DNA from: Rhytidiadelphus loreus | Lineage: Eukaryota > Streptophyta > Bryopsida > Hypnales > Hylocomiaceae | Assembly: GCA_947034895.1 (NCBI GenBank) | Contig: OX344762.1 | Span: 15,666,760-15,730,759 of the forward strand | Length of the DNA: 64,000 nucleotides | Direction: 5' to 3' | Shown: one piece after another, positions 47,859 through 59,490 of the stretch | How positions within the stretch are numbered: position 1 is the stretch's first letter | How the letters are laid out: each line of letters starts with the position of its first letter | Notes under the pieces: model-generated | Seen by the model: the letters and a program-made list of their open reading frames with translations, nothing else | The model's database searches: none | Told to the model about the DNA's origin: nothing | Position numbers and translations under genes: made by a program

Positions 47859-49393
47859 TGTAAATTCTAAACCCTACTTAAACCCTGTCTGCAATTCAAC
47901 AAAAGAAACCCGGACAAAAACGCCTGCTGATAATCGTATTCTTAGAAACCAAAGAAACAAGCTCCGTTGGCAGTCCGAATCGAATTACACATTTTCCGAA
48001 GGCTATCACAGCAACGCCCAAGCTGCTCGAAAATTGAACGGAGCAACTGGACAGTTCAGAAGACAGAGCCCTAAACCTCAACCCTAATTCTTTGGTCTCT
48101 GATTGCCAAGAGGGAAGGAAGTGCTCGAAAGATGAATAAATATGGATGGATGTAGTGGATGGGTGAGTGAAACTAACTGAGAATGGATACACTATTTCCA
48201 AATGGTGGGAGTAGAAAAGGGTACACTATCATTGTGCATCTAATGTAATTGTTGACTACTAGAGAAGGTTTGATTCAGCACTTGAGTGCCAAAATTGAGT
48301 TTCCACGTCAGATTCACATGGGTCACATCACCCCAAACCATTCACAAGATTATATGTATCATATTTTTTCAAGTTTATGTTGAATCAGACCTTCCCATAG
48401 GATATCTTCTATGAGTATTATTTTTTGTACTTTGGTATATGATCTTGAGCAAGTGGACTCTCCATTCTTGAAGAGCTTCAAAAGGGAAAAATATTTAACA
48501 TTGTTAACTCATGTTTGTGTGTGAAGTCATTCTCATTCCCAAAAATCTATAGTGGCTTCTCCAAGCATTGGCCAAAGCTAGTGGTAACACATTTTATAAA
48601 TCAATGGGCACCTTCCATTCAAACTAAAGGTCCCCCCATTTGGAAGGGCCAAGAATTGCTACATGTTTTTCAATGTTTAATAGTTCCTCTTTTCTTGTTG
48701 CTTGGATTTGAAAGAAGAGAGTTTGAGTCTCCAAAAGTTGACTTCTATGCAACTACAATCGACCACACCTTGCGTAAAAGACCAATTTTTTTTATAAATT
48801 TTACATAGAAGTGTGCAATTGGAATGATTGGATACAAAATTTTCAAGGTAGACTCTTGGAGAGCAGGAGAGATAAGTTTATGACTTCAGAAAAACTATTT
48901 TCAACATTGGACATGGACCTTTTGGCTAATTTTGACCAATCACTTTAGTCATATACTATTGACTCCGTTGATTTAAAAATTAAAAATTGGAGAGAAGACA
49001 TTTCAATTCGTTTGCCAACAACAAGGCAAAACTATCCCTAAATTGTAGTCTCTCCCTACTCACATCCATACCTTGAGTTAGGTTCTTTGAATGTTTTGAC
49101 TTGGTTTTGTTTGTTACAGTGAGATCTCCTAAACTGTGCATCCCACAGGCGTGTTCTTAGTATGGTCAAAAAGGGGTGCAAGGGAGGGGTGCAAGGGCTT
49201 TGCTTCATGGCATTCTAACTCATGACATAAAAGATATTGAATTTCAAAGTTTGTAAGAATGATTAAAATAAAAAAATACTTTTACTTTTACTTTTATTGT
49301 GGCAATGGCATAGGGCACACTAGTACAAGTGAAAATATCATAAAACTTTAAAAAAAGAAAATTTGTCTCTTGAAAATTTGAAAATTTGTTTAT
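47859..49393. other. Helicase promoter region and intergenic DNA
   Basis: 47,859-48,110 is GC-richer and is the likely leader and promoter of the helicase gene. From 48,200 the DNA is AT-rich without a recognised gene; the longest frame, 48,515-48,808, has no family resemblance. Confidence 0.4.
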
Positions 49394-50104
49394 CCCCTCA
49401 CCGCCCAAGGGGACCAAAAGTGTCCTCATATAGTCTAGAAGTCCAATTCGAAGTATTGTAACTTTTGCATCCAATGTTTAAATTCAATAAAACTTGTTGG
49501 GAATTATGCACTCTCTCTTATAGTTTGGGTGGTAAAATTTTCAGATCAATCCAAGATGTACTGATTTTTTGGAAGCCATTCAAAGTTCACGGCTTCAATT
49601 TGAGTTCACCAAACTGCATTTCTATGATTGCAACTTTGGGGGCTTGTATCTCCTTCATCCAATGTTCGTTTTCAATCAAATTTGTTGGGTTATATTTCCT
49701 TTAAGTCTAGTTATTGTGGTAAATTTTTCATGCCAATCTAAGGTGTTTTGAATGTGTGGGAGCAATTCAAAGTTCAAAATCTAGACATTTTTGGATTACA
49801 ATGAACTTCGGCAACTTGTTTCATAGAAGTTATGAGTGACAAAGAAGCATTTTACTTAGTAAAAGGTTCAACCTTGATGTGTTTTTTGCAACTTTTCTTG
49901 CTATTTTTTTGGACATTTCAAAGCTATTTTGCATATACAATGAACCAATTGAATGATATTTTCTTTCACCAATGTGTTTGTATGTTGGTTTTAATTTTTT
50001 TTTCATTTGAATAGGTTTAGAAATCAAATTTCACCTCAAAATGTGTTGCTAGGAAAATTTCAGCATCCTTTTTCTACACTAAAACATTATAATCTTGCAA
50101 TCTA

Positions 50105-50487
50105 AGGTAGCAACACCCATAAGGCCATAACCATTAGTGTACCCATACTTCGATAGTAGAGTTTCCTTAAAGTGTCACCAAAAGTACTTTTAAGTGTCTC
50201 CAAATGTACCTTGAAACCGTGCCAATGCTTAATTGTGGTTGGTAGGCTCTAATTTTTTTAGATTTTGGTGCTACAATCAAGGTAACTTTAGTAGAGTGTG
50301 GTTTAGGCTGCCCTAATGATTTCTACTTTGAAAATTCACATAAATTAGATGCCTTATCCAAAAATTCTAATTTTCTTTTTACATTCATGATTTTCAGTTG
50401 CTAATACTAAAAGAATATTTTTTCTAGAAAAATGTGCCTCCAACTATGCTTAATTGCTTAAATTGACGGTTATGGGTGTTGCTACCT
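50105..50487. mobile_element. TA-flanked inverted-repeat element, 383 bp, nested
   Basis: A perfect 18 bp terminal inverted repeat AGGTAGCAACACCCATAA bounds the insertion. The left flank is TA (50,103-50,104) and the right flank CA, one change from TA. The homologous stretch of the uninterrupted copy (around 880: 'caatctacgtggtcaaatg') lacks it and has a single TA. Confidence 0.88.
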
Positions 50488-50578
50488 CATGTGGCCAAAT
50501 GACGCCAAAATTTGATTCATGTCATCTACAAGATTGTATAGCTGAGATTTCTATATCTTAATGATATTTTTGACTATA

Positions 50579-50946
50579 AGGTAGGAATACCATAAACGGT
50601 TAAAATAAGCATTTTAGCCTATAAGATATGGGAAATTCATTGAGAAATTCAGCTCAATGTGTGCACAAATAAGGATGAGGAAGAATGAAAAAAATAAAAA
50701 ATAAAAAATCTTCAAAAATGAATATTTTATTGAATATAAATGTGAATTTCTCATACAGACCCCATTCTTGTCTCATAGCTTCACCTAAAACGGTTTCCCT
50801 TGGAACTTGTTCCTAATAAAGTCTAAGCCAGTCAAATTTCAGCAAATCAAATCTTTTCAATTCAACATCAAAGCTAGCTATTGTTGGTTTTAGAACACCC
50901 TATTGTACCATTAAGAGGGGGGGTGCCATTTATGGTATTCCTACCT
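50579..50946. mobile_element. TA-flanked inverted-repeat element, 368 bp, nested
   Basis: The terminal repeat AGGTAGGAATACCATAAA is perfect for 18 bases and extends to 20 of 21. TA lies at 50,577-50,578 and 50,947-50,948, while the uninterrupted copy reads 'aactgtaacacttc' (about 975-988) with a single TA. The termini are related to those of 50,105-50,487 (AGGTAG-AA-ACC-ATAA), so the two belong to sister families. Confidence 0.9.
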
Positions 50947-50978
50947 TAACACTTCAAAAGCAACGATGTTTTTTGTGA

Positions 50979-52852
50979 ACCCAACAATGATTTCAGACAC
51001 AGCGTGGAAGTTTCATTTGCTTTGTAAATGGTGTCAATTGTTGGTGCAATTCGTGCAACTTTAGCTTCCCCATGGACCTTTTCTGATGTTGGATTTGTTG
51101 CAGTTGACAAGTAAGAAAGCTTGCTGCTTCAAAGTAAGTACACACTCAGGTCCCACACTCCCTTCAATGAATGGCTGAAAGGAGACAAAAAAGAGTTGAA
51201 AGACTTCAGTCTCGTGAGGCCATTGGGGGGGAACCGCCCCGGACTCACTCTCATTCGCTTGTCCCCGAGGGAAAACGCTGAAATTTTTTTATTTGCCATG
51301 CATGATCAAATTTGCAAATTCATATTTGAAATCAAATCAAAGGTCTCAAATTAGCTAGGAGAGATGAAGAAGATAAATTAATCAAGCATAAAATAGTTTT
51401 TGTTTTTTTACATGCACCCTTGGAATGACTTTGGACAATCTCTTAAGGTTTGAGAACAAAATAATTGGAAGCAATGTTTTTTCTCATTTGTTGGGGAATC
51501 CAGTTGATTATTTGCAAGTGGAAAATTTTGGGTGAGCCTACTCTATATATTCTCATTTCAATGGGTTTTAAAAAAAATAGTGAAGATAATTTATATCAAA
51601 CATTAATTATGCTAATAAAAAATGTTCAATTTTCACCATCAGTATATATTATAGTGTAAACTAAGTTTTTTTTAATAAAATTCTATCATTAAACACACCA
51701 TGATTGTAGGTCTACATTTCAAATTACAAGGGGAGGACTGCATTTGAGCATAGAATCTATGAGCCCATGAGCTTAGAAATCCATATTGTAAACACCTTCT
51801 ATGCTTATAGGTGTCTATGTTATAGACTTTTTCCATGTTATAGTGTATCTATGTAATAGGTATATATGTTATAAACATCTTCAAACTAGGTTCAAGGCTC
51901 ATAGATTCACTCACTCTTTTTGCTAGCATTGTTGAAATTACAATAAACACATTCAATTTTAGGATTTCTTTTCAAATTTTCAATTTGTAGTAGAAACTAG
52001 ACTTGATAATTACTAACCCTATTTTAATCTTTTTTTAGGTCTAAACTTTAAGATCTTTGAGATGTACAAGTCACTAAGTGGAATACATATTTTCCAAGTG
52101 CAGACCTTACAATATAAAATTTTTATTGGAAAGTTCATTCATTTGTTGAATGTATACAAAATTTAATAAATTGCACTACCACCAAATTAGCACTTCCACT
52201 TTCTACAACTTCCACTTTCTATGGATGGAATCTACAAATTGACTTTTATACTTTTAGAACAACAACACTTATATTGCAAATTGTGCTTTTCAAAAACAAT
52301 AGAGGGTTGAGGCATTAACTAGCTCTTTTGTTAATACCAAGTGAGAGCATTATTCAATCCTTCAAGATCAATTTCTTTTTTGAACTTAAAACATATATTA
52401 ACTTATACCTTTGTACAAGTATGTTATTCAACTCAATTTTAATAAATTGTTTGTAAAGCCAAAACTTGTTATTCAACTTACTTTCATGCAGTATTTTGGG
52501 TGAAAGAGGAATTTTGGACCAAACATCATGCACACAAACTCCATTTATAATCCATAACATGAACTTCATAATACTTACAAGTTAAGACATATCAGAATAT
52601 AAGATAAGAGACTCTATTTGTATCATGTGACTATATGTGTTACTATTTGGCTATTGTGTACTAGTAAATAACATTTAAAAGGTTGTAATGTTTGTTGAAC
52701 TAGGGTGACTTTTGAATTGGTGCACAAATAGGGTCTCTTAACTTACATTTAGAGAGAGAATTAACTCCAATTTTTATGAATTGTCATACTTCAAGAATCT
52801 GTTTGTTCAAGGTGTGACAACAAAGTCTTCAAGATAGTGTGTGTGACACAAA
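50979..52852. other. AT-rich intergenic DNA
   Basis: No gene is recognised. A short GC-richer stretch at about 51,110-51,300 carries a 77-codon frame with no family resemblance. Confidence 0.4.
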
Positions 52853-52856
52853 TTAA

Positions 52857-53077
52857 CCCTTAAGTGATCTGGCGTCCATATTTTGGACAATGAATGGAAG
52901 ACTTATAAGCAGTGTTTAGTCCAACTAACTTCTCATTCATCCAATGCAATACTTGAATGTTGAAAAGACAACCCTCCTTAATGATCAATTTCATGAAATT
53001 GCTATAAATAATATTTTTGTACAAAGATATAAGAAAAAATGTGCCAAAATTTGAAAAAGGATTGAGGTGATTAGGGG
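52857..53077. mobile_element. TTAA-flanked miniature element, 221 bp
   Basis: TTAA lies at 52,853-52,856 and 53,078-53,081. The left end is CCCTTAAGTG and the right end reverse-complemented is CCCCTAATCA, so only the first seven bases match well. Flanks and size agree with the 10,412-10,654 element. It is non-coding. Confidence 0.55.
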
Positions 53078-53334
53078 TTAAAACTAAAGTTGGTTGCTGA
53101 AAAATTAACCGTTGATCCAATTCCATCAGAGTCTAAGAGCGCATATCATTGTAAATGGCAAATCTCATACCACTCAAAAATCTCTTATCCTAAAGCACTT
53201 CAACAATCAAATATCTTGGACCATCTTCCATCTACGTTCGATAATGCATGCAATTACTACATTTTTGCCAACAATTCATTCCACAATTACTTTTACAACA
53301 ACCCACCTTACATGCCCCTTTCAAAGGGTAATTA

Positions 53335-53632
53335 AGGTAACAACACCTAATTGTGATCCCTTTCTAAAACTGCCCCCCTATAGATTTTTGCCTAAAATAT
53401 ACTCCCAGTCTTCATAAGAGTCATAGGTCGATTTTTAGAAACACCTATATATATATATACAGCACTTTTGGAAAATCCATAGTTCATTCATACAGTGTCC
53501 AAAAAATGCATTCAAAGAGAATCTGAAATTCCCTTTCAGTCACGACCAACAAGACCCCTCAAAACCTTTTTCAATACAATAATGGGAACCACGTTAAATT
53601 GCTTCTTTGGTTGATTTTAGGTGCAGTTACCT
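53335..53632. mobile_element. TA-type inverted-repeat element, 298 bp
   Basis: The left end, after TA at 53,333-53,334, is AGGTAACAACACCTAA. The right end reverse-complemented is AGGTAACTGCACCTAA, matching at 14 of 16; the right flank is GA, one change from TA. The termini match the 6,784-7,139 element (AGGTAGCAACACCTAATTG at its right end), so these two are copies of one family. Confidence 0.65.
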
Positions 53633-56600
53633 GAGACTCTTAATGTGTTGCCACCCATGGACTTGGTTTCTGTGGTTTTACAAATTTTTCCTCGGACTCG
53701 GTTTCTGTGGGTGTGTGCAGGAATTCAAATGACTGAGATAGTAAAGAATTTGATGCAGGATCCATTACTGATGCACACCGGCGTATTCACTTCTCCGAAA
53801 GGGCCAAGTTCGGCCGTTCCTTCCGAAAAGGACCAAGAAAAAGAAGAGAAAAAAAGAAAAGAAGACGAGCGACAAGGAAAGGACCGAGGGGAGGTTGAAC
53901 TGAATTCAGTCACGCAACAGCGGATGAGACTGAGTAAGGGAAGCGAAGTGAAGCGAAGTGAAGGTAGCCTTCCGGTGGGGCACAGCAAATTGCTGTCCTT
54001 GGAAAGAGATGGCGACCGATCTGAGCTTAGAAAATCAATGGAGCCCCAAACATAAGCTAACTTAACAGAAAGAAGGGCAGCAATGTCCAGGCCGCTCCCG
54101 CAACGAGAGAGACGAAGACGAAGACAACAACCAACGACGACGACAACAGCGAACGGCGACTTGTCAATTGGAGCCGCCCCTGCAGCAGCCCCCTCTTTGA
54201 CCAATTCCACGTCTCAAGCTTCCTCGTCGCCATCGCCCGAGTGCAGGACGACCTTAACGCAGGGTAGTTGTTTTTTCTTCTTTTTATCGTCAAAGTGATG
54301 GCTTGGTTGGGTGGTTTCTTGTTTGCTTGTCTGGGGGGGAGCAGCAAGGGGGCGGGTTGTTTGAAGGATCCATCAGCCTGATGACACGGTCGTCTCCCCT
54401 TCCGCCATAGCGGACGACCGAGCTTGGTTCACCCCACCCTTGCTGCCATACTGAGTCTTCGCCCGGCCCCACGCATTGGGGGCAAGGGTGGGGTGGGGTG
54501 GGGTGGGGGGTGCTCCAGTATGGTTAAGAGCGGACTTGCGGGACGCGAGAATTGGGTGGTGTTCGATCGCGGCTAAGGAGGGTGATTCTCGTGTCTGCAG
54601 GACTTGTCACGATTGTTTGCATGCCGTAGAGGGCTTTCTTTGAGTTGGGATAGCGAGCTTCACTGCCACAATGGGGCTTCAGTTAAAACGATCTTAGTGA
54701 GACCAAGCCTGGCCAGGCAGCGATTGAATCTTGCGGAAGAATACTAATATAGTGCGGGTGGAAGAGTGGCGTTGTATTCGGTGAGGGATTTGGTGATTCG
54801 GGTATGGCTGTGAATGGGAGTTTATGGATCACGGATCGTGCTCGGAGGAAGCAATCCAGAACGTAAGTGACTTGGATGGGCTGCTTGGATTGTTGCATGG
54901 ACTGAGTGATTGGTTGATCGCGCTTGCTTGCTTTTTTTTATCAGATTGCTTGTTTGTGTGATTGCTGGGAAATCGTGACTTGCGATTGATTGTCTTGGAT
55001 GGTGAGTGCGAATCTCGAGGTGTTGTGTGTGGGATCGCTACAACCGCTAGAGCTTGACGTTGTTGGTTGGAGTGGTCGAACTTTGAGAGACGAGCTTGAA
55101 GATTCTTGTAGAGAATCGGAATGGGCATCGGAATGTTTCTTCGAAGTGGCCATGCGATCCCATTCTGGCTTGGCATGAATTGGATTTCATAATCACAAGA
55201 TGACCTCTCCAGGGCGTCTGGCTTGTGATGCGACCCACAATCCCCAGATAAGAGCGAATCTAGATAGTCTGATGTGGCAGGGTTTACATCGGAGACTGCT
55301 AAAATCAGGCGTTTGAACTAAGAGCCTTTCCACCGTTACACGGCCAAAATGGCACGCCAAAGCTTGGCTGGGCTCATTATTTCAGTATGTGGGACGAGTT
55401 GGGCTGGTCCCCATGCCTGGTGTCGTGACCCAGCAAAAGTTAGATTTAACCAAAGCAAATGCTGAAATTAGATTGTTGTTTGATTTGAGGGTGTTACTGC
55501 TCATTGTCTTGAGTTCCGGTGAGTTCCGGAGTCACTATTCACTACAAGAGACAGAGTACTGACAAGAGAATGCTCCCCAGAATTCAAGCAGTAAGTCAAA
55601 CTGAGCGGGCACGCCCTACGCCGGGCTGGGCCTTCTTGAAACAGTGAAACAGTGGCGATGCTCTAAGTTAGTCATTGTCTTGAATGCGTTTCTGCTTGCA
55701 ATAGGAGTATTTTCTTTTCTGTAACCCTCTAACTGACGAGGAACCCTTTTCTGGCGCTTTCTCCTTCATGGTATTATCTCCTTTGTGGATGACTCATCAA
55801 TGTTTCTTATGACATACTGATCACTTTCAACTTTTGGCAGTATGACTCACCAAGAAACTGGCACCTGTAGTGATGGCCCCCAAACTGGATCTGCTGTTCT
55901 GTCACCATGATGTCGTGCCTTTTTAAAGCTGTGTGAACCTAAGTCGTAGTGATAGCGCGTCACATTCACATTCTTTTCATGTCGTCGTTAGCACGTTTGA
56001 GTCAGTTGAATTCAATTCACCATCAATTAGGTCTTCAGGCGATGGATCTGGACATTGCCCTAGAGCAACGATCTTACCTTCGCGGATTCAGATCACTGCA
56101 ACTTTTAGTTTTTTCTCTTTCTTTACTGTGGGTTGATTGTCTCTACCCTTTGTAGTTTCGGTTAATATTTTCAAATCAATGTTGAATCTTCTAGATTCAG
56201 TGGTTCTTAACTATTGAAAGTGACGCACCCTATATGCGTGTTTTGCGTTCTCCTCTCTTCGACTTTCTGTGGATCTAGACACTAACATTTTTAGGAGCTG
56301 CTGTTTGCTTCCTTGCAGTGGAATGGATATTTATGCAGGTCGGAGCAGCTAGTGGCTTCCTCAGGGTTGATTACACTCTCTTGACTGGGCATCTGAAATG
56401 CAGTACATGATGAATCAAACGGGGTGAGCAACTGCTTACCCCAAGGATGACAGATCAATCGAATCCGTTCGGTTTGCGTAGGAGATCAATCCACAATGTA
56501 GTGCAACACAAAGTTACTATTGGAGTGGCGCTATTGTCATCACCAAGCAAAGACTGACCAGCGTTTCCTCCTCCTTTGAATTAGCAAAGTGATCCATGGA

Positions 56601-56756
56601 AATGATGACAAATTAGGTTACGGAAAGAGACGGAAGCATGTACAGTTGGTCTGCAGTGATCAGCGTGACCTCCATTGATTTCAACGACCGATACCTGAAA
56701 GATAGTTTTTTAAGCATTGTTGAATCTCAAGGTAGAATAGTGAGACTGGAGAAAGA
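53633..56756 (+). promoter_or_regulatory. Promoter and leader region of the kinase-like gene
   Basis: GC rises sharply from about 53,760. The frame 54,083-54,298 starts with ATG, is Ser/Thr/Ala/Pro-rich, and contains a plausible donor (ACGCAG followed by GTAGTT) at 54,264-54,265. It could be a 5' coding or untranslated exon of the downstream gene. A possible acceptor is at about 54,600 (gtgtctgcag). I could not build a complete spliced leader. 55,300-56,750 has no recognised feature. Confidence 0.35.
54486..54510 (+). repeat. G-rich tract with quadruplex potential
   Basis: Five consecutive runs of three or more G separated by single T bases on the plus strand, in the GC-rich region upstream of the kinase-like gene. 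This pattern satisfies the usual rule for intramolecular G-quadruplexes. Confidence 0.7.
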
Positions 56757-59490
56757 ATGAGTCGTGACGGAGAATGCCAAAGTAGCAAACCTCTGTCCGA
56801 AAGGCTCCTCCAATCCATGACGACATCGAATGGGATTCTGGATTACGGGCTGCAACTGTTAGACGACTCCAAGACACTGCGCGGGATCTTGAAAAGCGAG
56901 ATCTACAGCCGGCAATACTCCTTCAGCAACTGTGTTGAAAACAGAGCGAATGGAGCAGATGTGCACAACTCGAGATCTATGTTGGAGAAAGTCATGGCCA
57001 GCAACGAAGACGAAGACGAAGACCCATTCGCATTTGAAGGAGAAGACTTTGATGCGTACACGGAGGAGCCCATGGAAGATGGCCTTGAGGTTTTCGAGGA
57101 CAATCAGTCGGAGACGTGGTCGCCGCCGCTGAATTCCGAGCGGGACTTGCAGCTGCTGCGACCCCCGGCGCGATTGGAAAACCTGCAAAACAAGGAGCGC
57201 GAGTGGGTGCACAAGCTGTACGCCGCCATGAACGATTGCCTGTTCTTGTGCAGTCGGTTGAAAAATGCGCAGAACCAGGTGACTAGTGGTGAATTTTGAC
57301 AACCACCCTTCCTTCTTTTTGTCCCATTTCCTTCAAAGCTTTACAACACTTGGACCATCGTCAATGCGACCTTGTATAATTGACCTCTACAGGAAATCAA
57401 TGGTGAAGATTCTCTAACACGAAACTAACAGATAATGTCCACCATTGATTTGCTTTAGAGGCCAACTACAGAGGGTGCATTGAGAATGCCCTTAAACCTC
57501 TTCATTCTGACCTCCTCTAGAATGTCATTTTAGAACATCCTGCAACTTGACACAAAATCATTGAATGCGAAGTAGAGGCTCCATTAACCATACAGTACAC
57601 TAGATGCTCCATTGACCATACAGGTGAACTTTGATTTGTGTGAATTGTGTAAACACTTAATCTATGGACACTTAGGTTTTGACAATTGATTTTTAGCTTA
57701 ACACTGAATAAATGTGCAAAATTTTAGATGGTACTATGAACGAGGTTTGAGTGGACTCTTTTACAGAATCATACCTGTGTTTCTATGACATGACCTGTTT
57801 TCAAATTGCTGTTTCTTCGGCTTGTTCGATGTTTGCGTTTCCCGTTGCATTTGACCTTTTTTGTGTTGCGGCGGGCTAAACCTATGTGTCTATGAGATGC
57901 TTGCAGGTGACGATCTACCACGCGCAAGTCTCCCATCTCACCAAGTGCTACTTCATGGCGGAGGAGAATTTCCAGCGTTACCAAACCAAGATCACGCGCG
58001 CAGTGGAGTCCCTCAATTGGGCTTGCGAGTCGAGCTTCGGAATTGGTTCTGCAGCTATGTCATTCTGCATCGACTCTCTCGTGCAACTCCGTCACGTGAT
58101 GCACGACGGAGAGATGCTTGTCACCCATTGCTGTCGTCCCGACTGGTGGCGCATGGCGCTCACACTCCCTTGCATCGGCCCCGACTTCCCTCGCCTCCGT
58201 TCCATGTCCCCTTTCGCATTCAACATCCGTGAGTTCGTGTGGAGCCTCAACGTGGTGGAGTTCGCGTTTCACGTCTGGCGCAACGGCGTCACCATGCACA
58301 CCACATCACTCCTGAGCTTGGCTTTTAGTCATTGGGCGACTGAAGAGCGGCACATCCGCTACACGCATCTGTATTCCTTGAAAGCCGACGAAGAGCGGGA
58401 AGTCAGTGACAAGAAGATCATGTGCTTAACCCTTCGTTACATCGTGAACGCGACTTGGTACAATCCCATTGAAGAAGAACCCGATCGGTACGTTTTCGAG
58501 GTTCTGATTTTGAAGCTTGAAGGGCCGGAGCCGTCACCCGACCTCGCGCCCGATTCCTTCTGGATCGACCAGTATCAGCTGGAGCTTCACGACACCATCG
58601 GCCAGGGAAGCGTCGGAGTGGTGTTGAAGTGCAAGTGGTTCGGGGAGCCTGTTGCGGTGAAGGTTTTAACAGGCGGTATTGACCCCGAGGTTTTGGAAAA
58701 GGAGGCCGCGAAAGTGGCCGGCGTGCAGCACCCCAACATCGTGAAGCTCATCGGATGCGCATACAACCAGAAGCGGCGAGCAGCGATGTTCGTCATGGAA
58801 GTCGTGGGACGCGACTTACGCACTCTCATTGAGCTTCGAACCCTAAATTTTCAAGAAACATCCCCGCCGTTCTCCCTTTTGCAATCTGTTGACATCATGC
58901 TCCAAATCGCGGAAGCGCTTCAGTACTTGAAGGATTGCAAGCTGATGCACCGCGACGTGCGCGCGCGCAAGGTGCTGATCACGCTTTGTGAAGCCGGGGA
59001 CGCGACGGCACCGTGTTGGGAGTATTTCCACGTCAAGCTTGCGGATGTGGGTCTGTCCAAGTTCAAACTGGAGATGCTGCAGGCGAGCTCATTCCAAACG
59101 GACGCTTGTCGATGGCGAGCTCCAGAAGTTTTCCGAGACGAGGAGATGATTAGCAAATACTCATGGCCGGCGGATGTTTACAGCTTCGCCATGACGTGTT
59201 ATGAGATTCTCACGGGGAAGGTCCCGTTCCAAGGATGGCCGCTGGCGATAGTTTACCAGAAAGTGTGTGCAGGAGAGCGGCCGGAGATGCCCTTGCACTG
59301 CCCTGCCTACATCACCAAGTTTCTCACGAAGTGTTGGGCGAGCAATCCTAATGAACGACCGGAATTCTCCGAGATTTGTGAAAGGCTGAGGCACTGGAAG
59401 TGTATGTTGCTGCTGCGGAGGTCCATTGCGAGTGTCCCGCCTTCGCTTACAGCCACGGGAAACATCATCGGGGAACCTTGGGAGTCGTGA
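56757..59490 (+). CDS. DUF1221-like protein kinase or pseudokinase, 701 aa
   Basis: Two coding exons, 56,757-57,278 and 57,907-59,490; the junction (RLKNAQNQ/VTIYHAQVSH) uses a GTGACT donor and a GCAG acceptor. The acidic stretch at about residues 82-90 is followed by a helical N-terminal region (about 150-390) whose HVMHDGEMLVTHCCRPDWW segment resembles DUF1221, a plant domain found only with kinases. The kinase-like domain (about 398-660) has GQGSVG (406-411), VAVK with Lys426, APE (579-581) and an ADVYSF helix F. The catalytic loop is HRDVRARKVL: Asp524 is kept, but the usual Lys is Arg526 and the metal-binding Asn is Lys529. The DFG motif is DVG (554-556). It is likely a TKL-class cytosolic protein with weak or no activity. 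I chose the first in-frame ATG; an upstream exon is possible. Confidence 0.88.

Larger units (their letters stand above)
49394..50978. mobile_element. Diverged copy of the 98-1036 element, carrying two nested insertions
   Basis: The left end is CCCCTCACCGCCCAAGGGG after TTAT (one change from TTAA). The sequence is collinear with 98-1,011 except for two insertions at 50,105 and 50,579. The match ends after 'gatgttttttgtgaac', so the right terminus is lost. Direct orientation relative to the first copy. It has no coding capacity. Confidence 0.75.

Noticed and set aside
53621..54210. Overlapping frames of 144 and 161 codons on opposite strands
   Set aside because: They overlap each other, one begins inside a transposon end, and neither shows domain resemblance.
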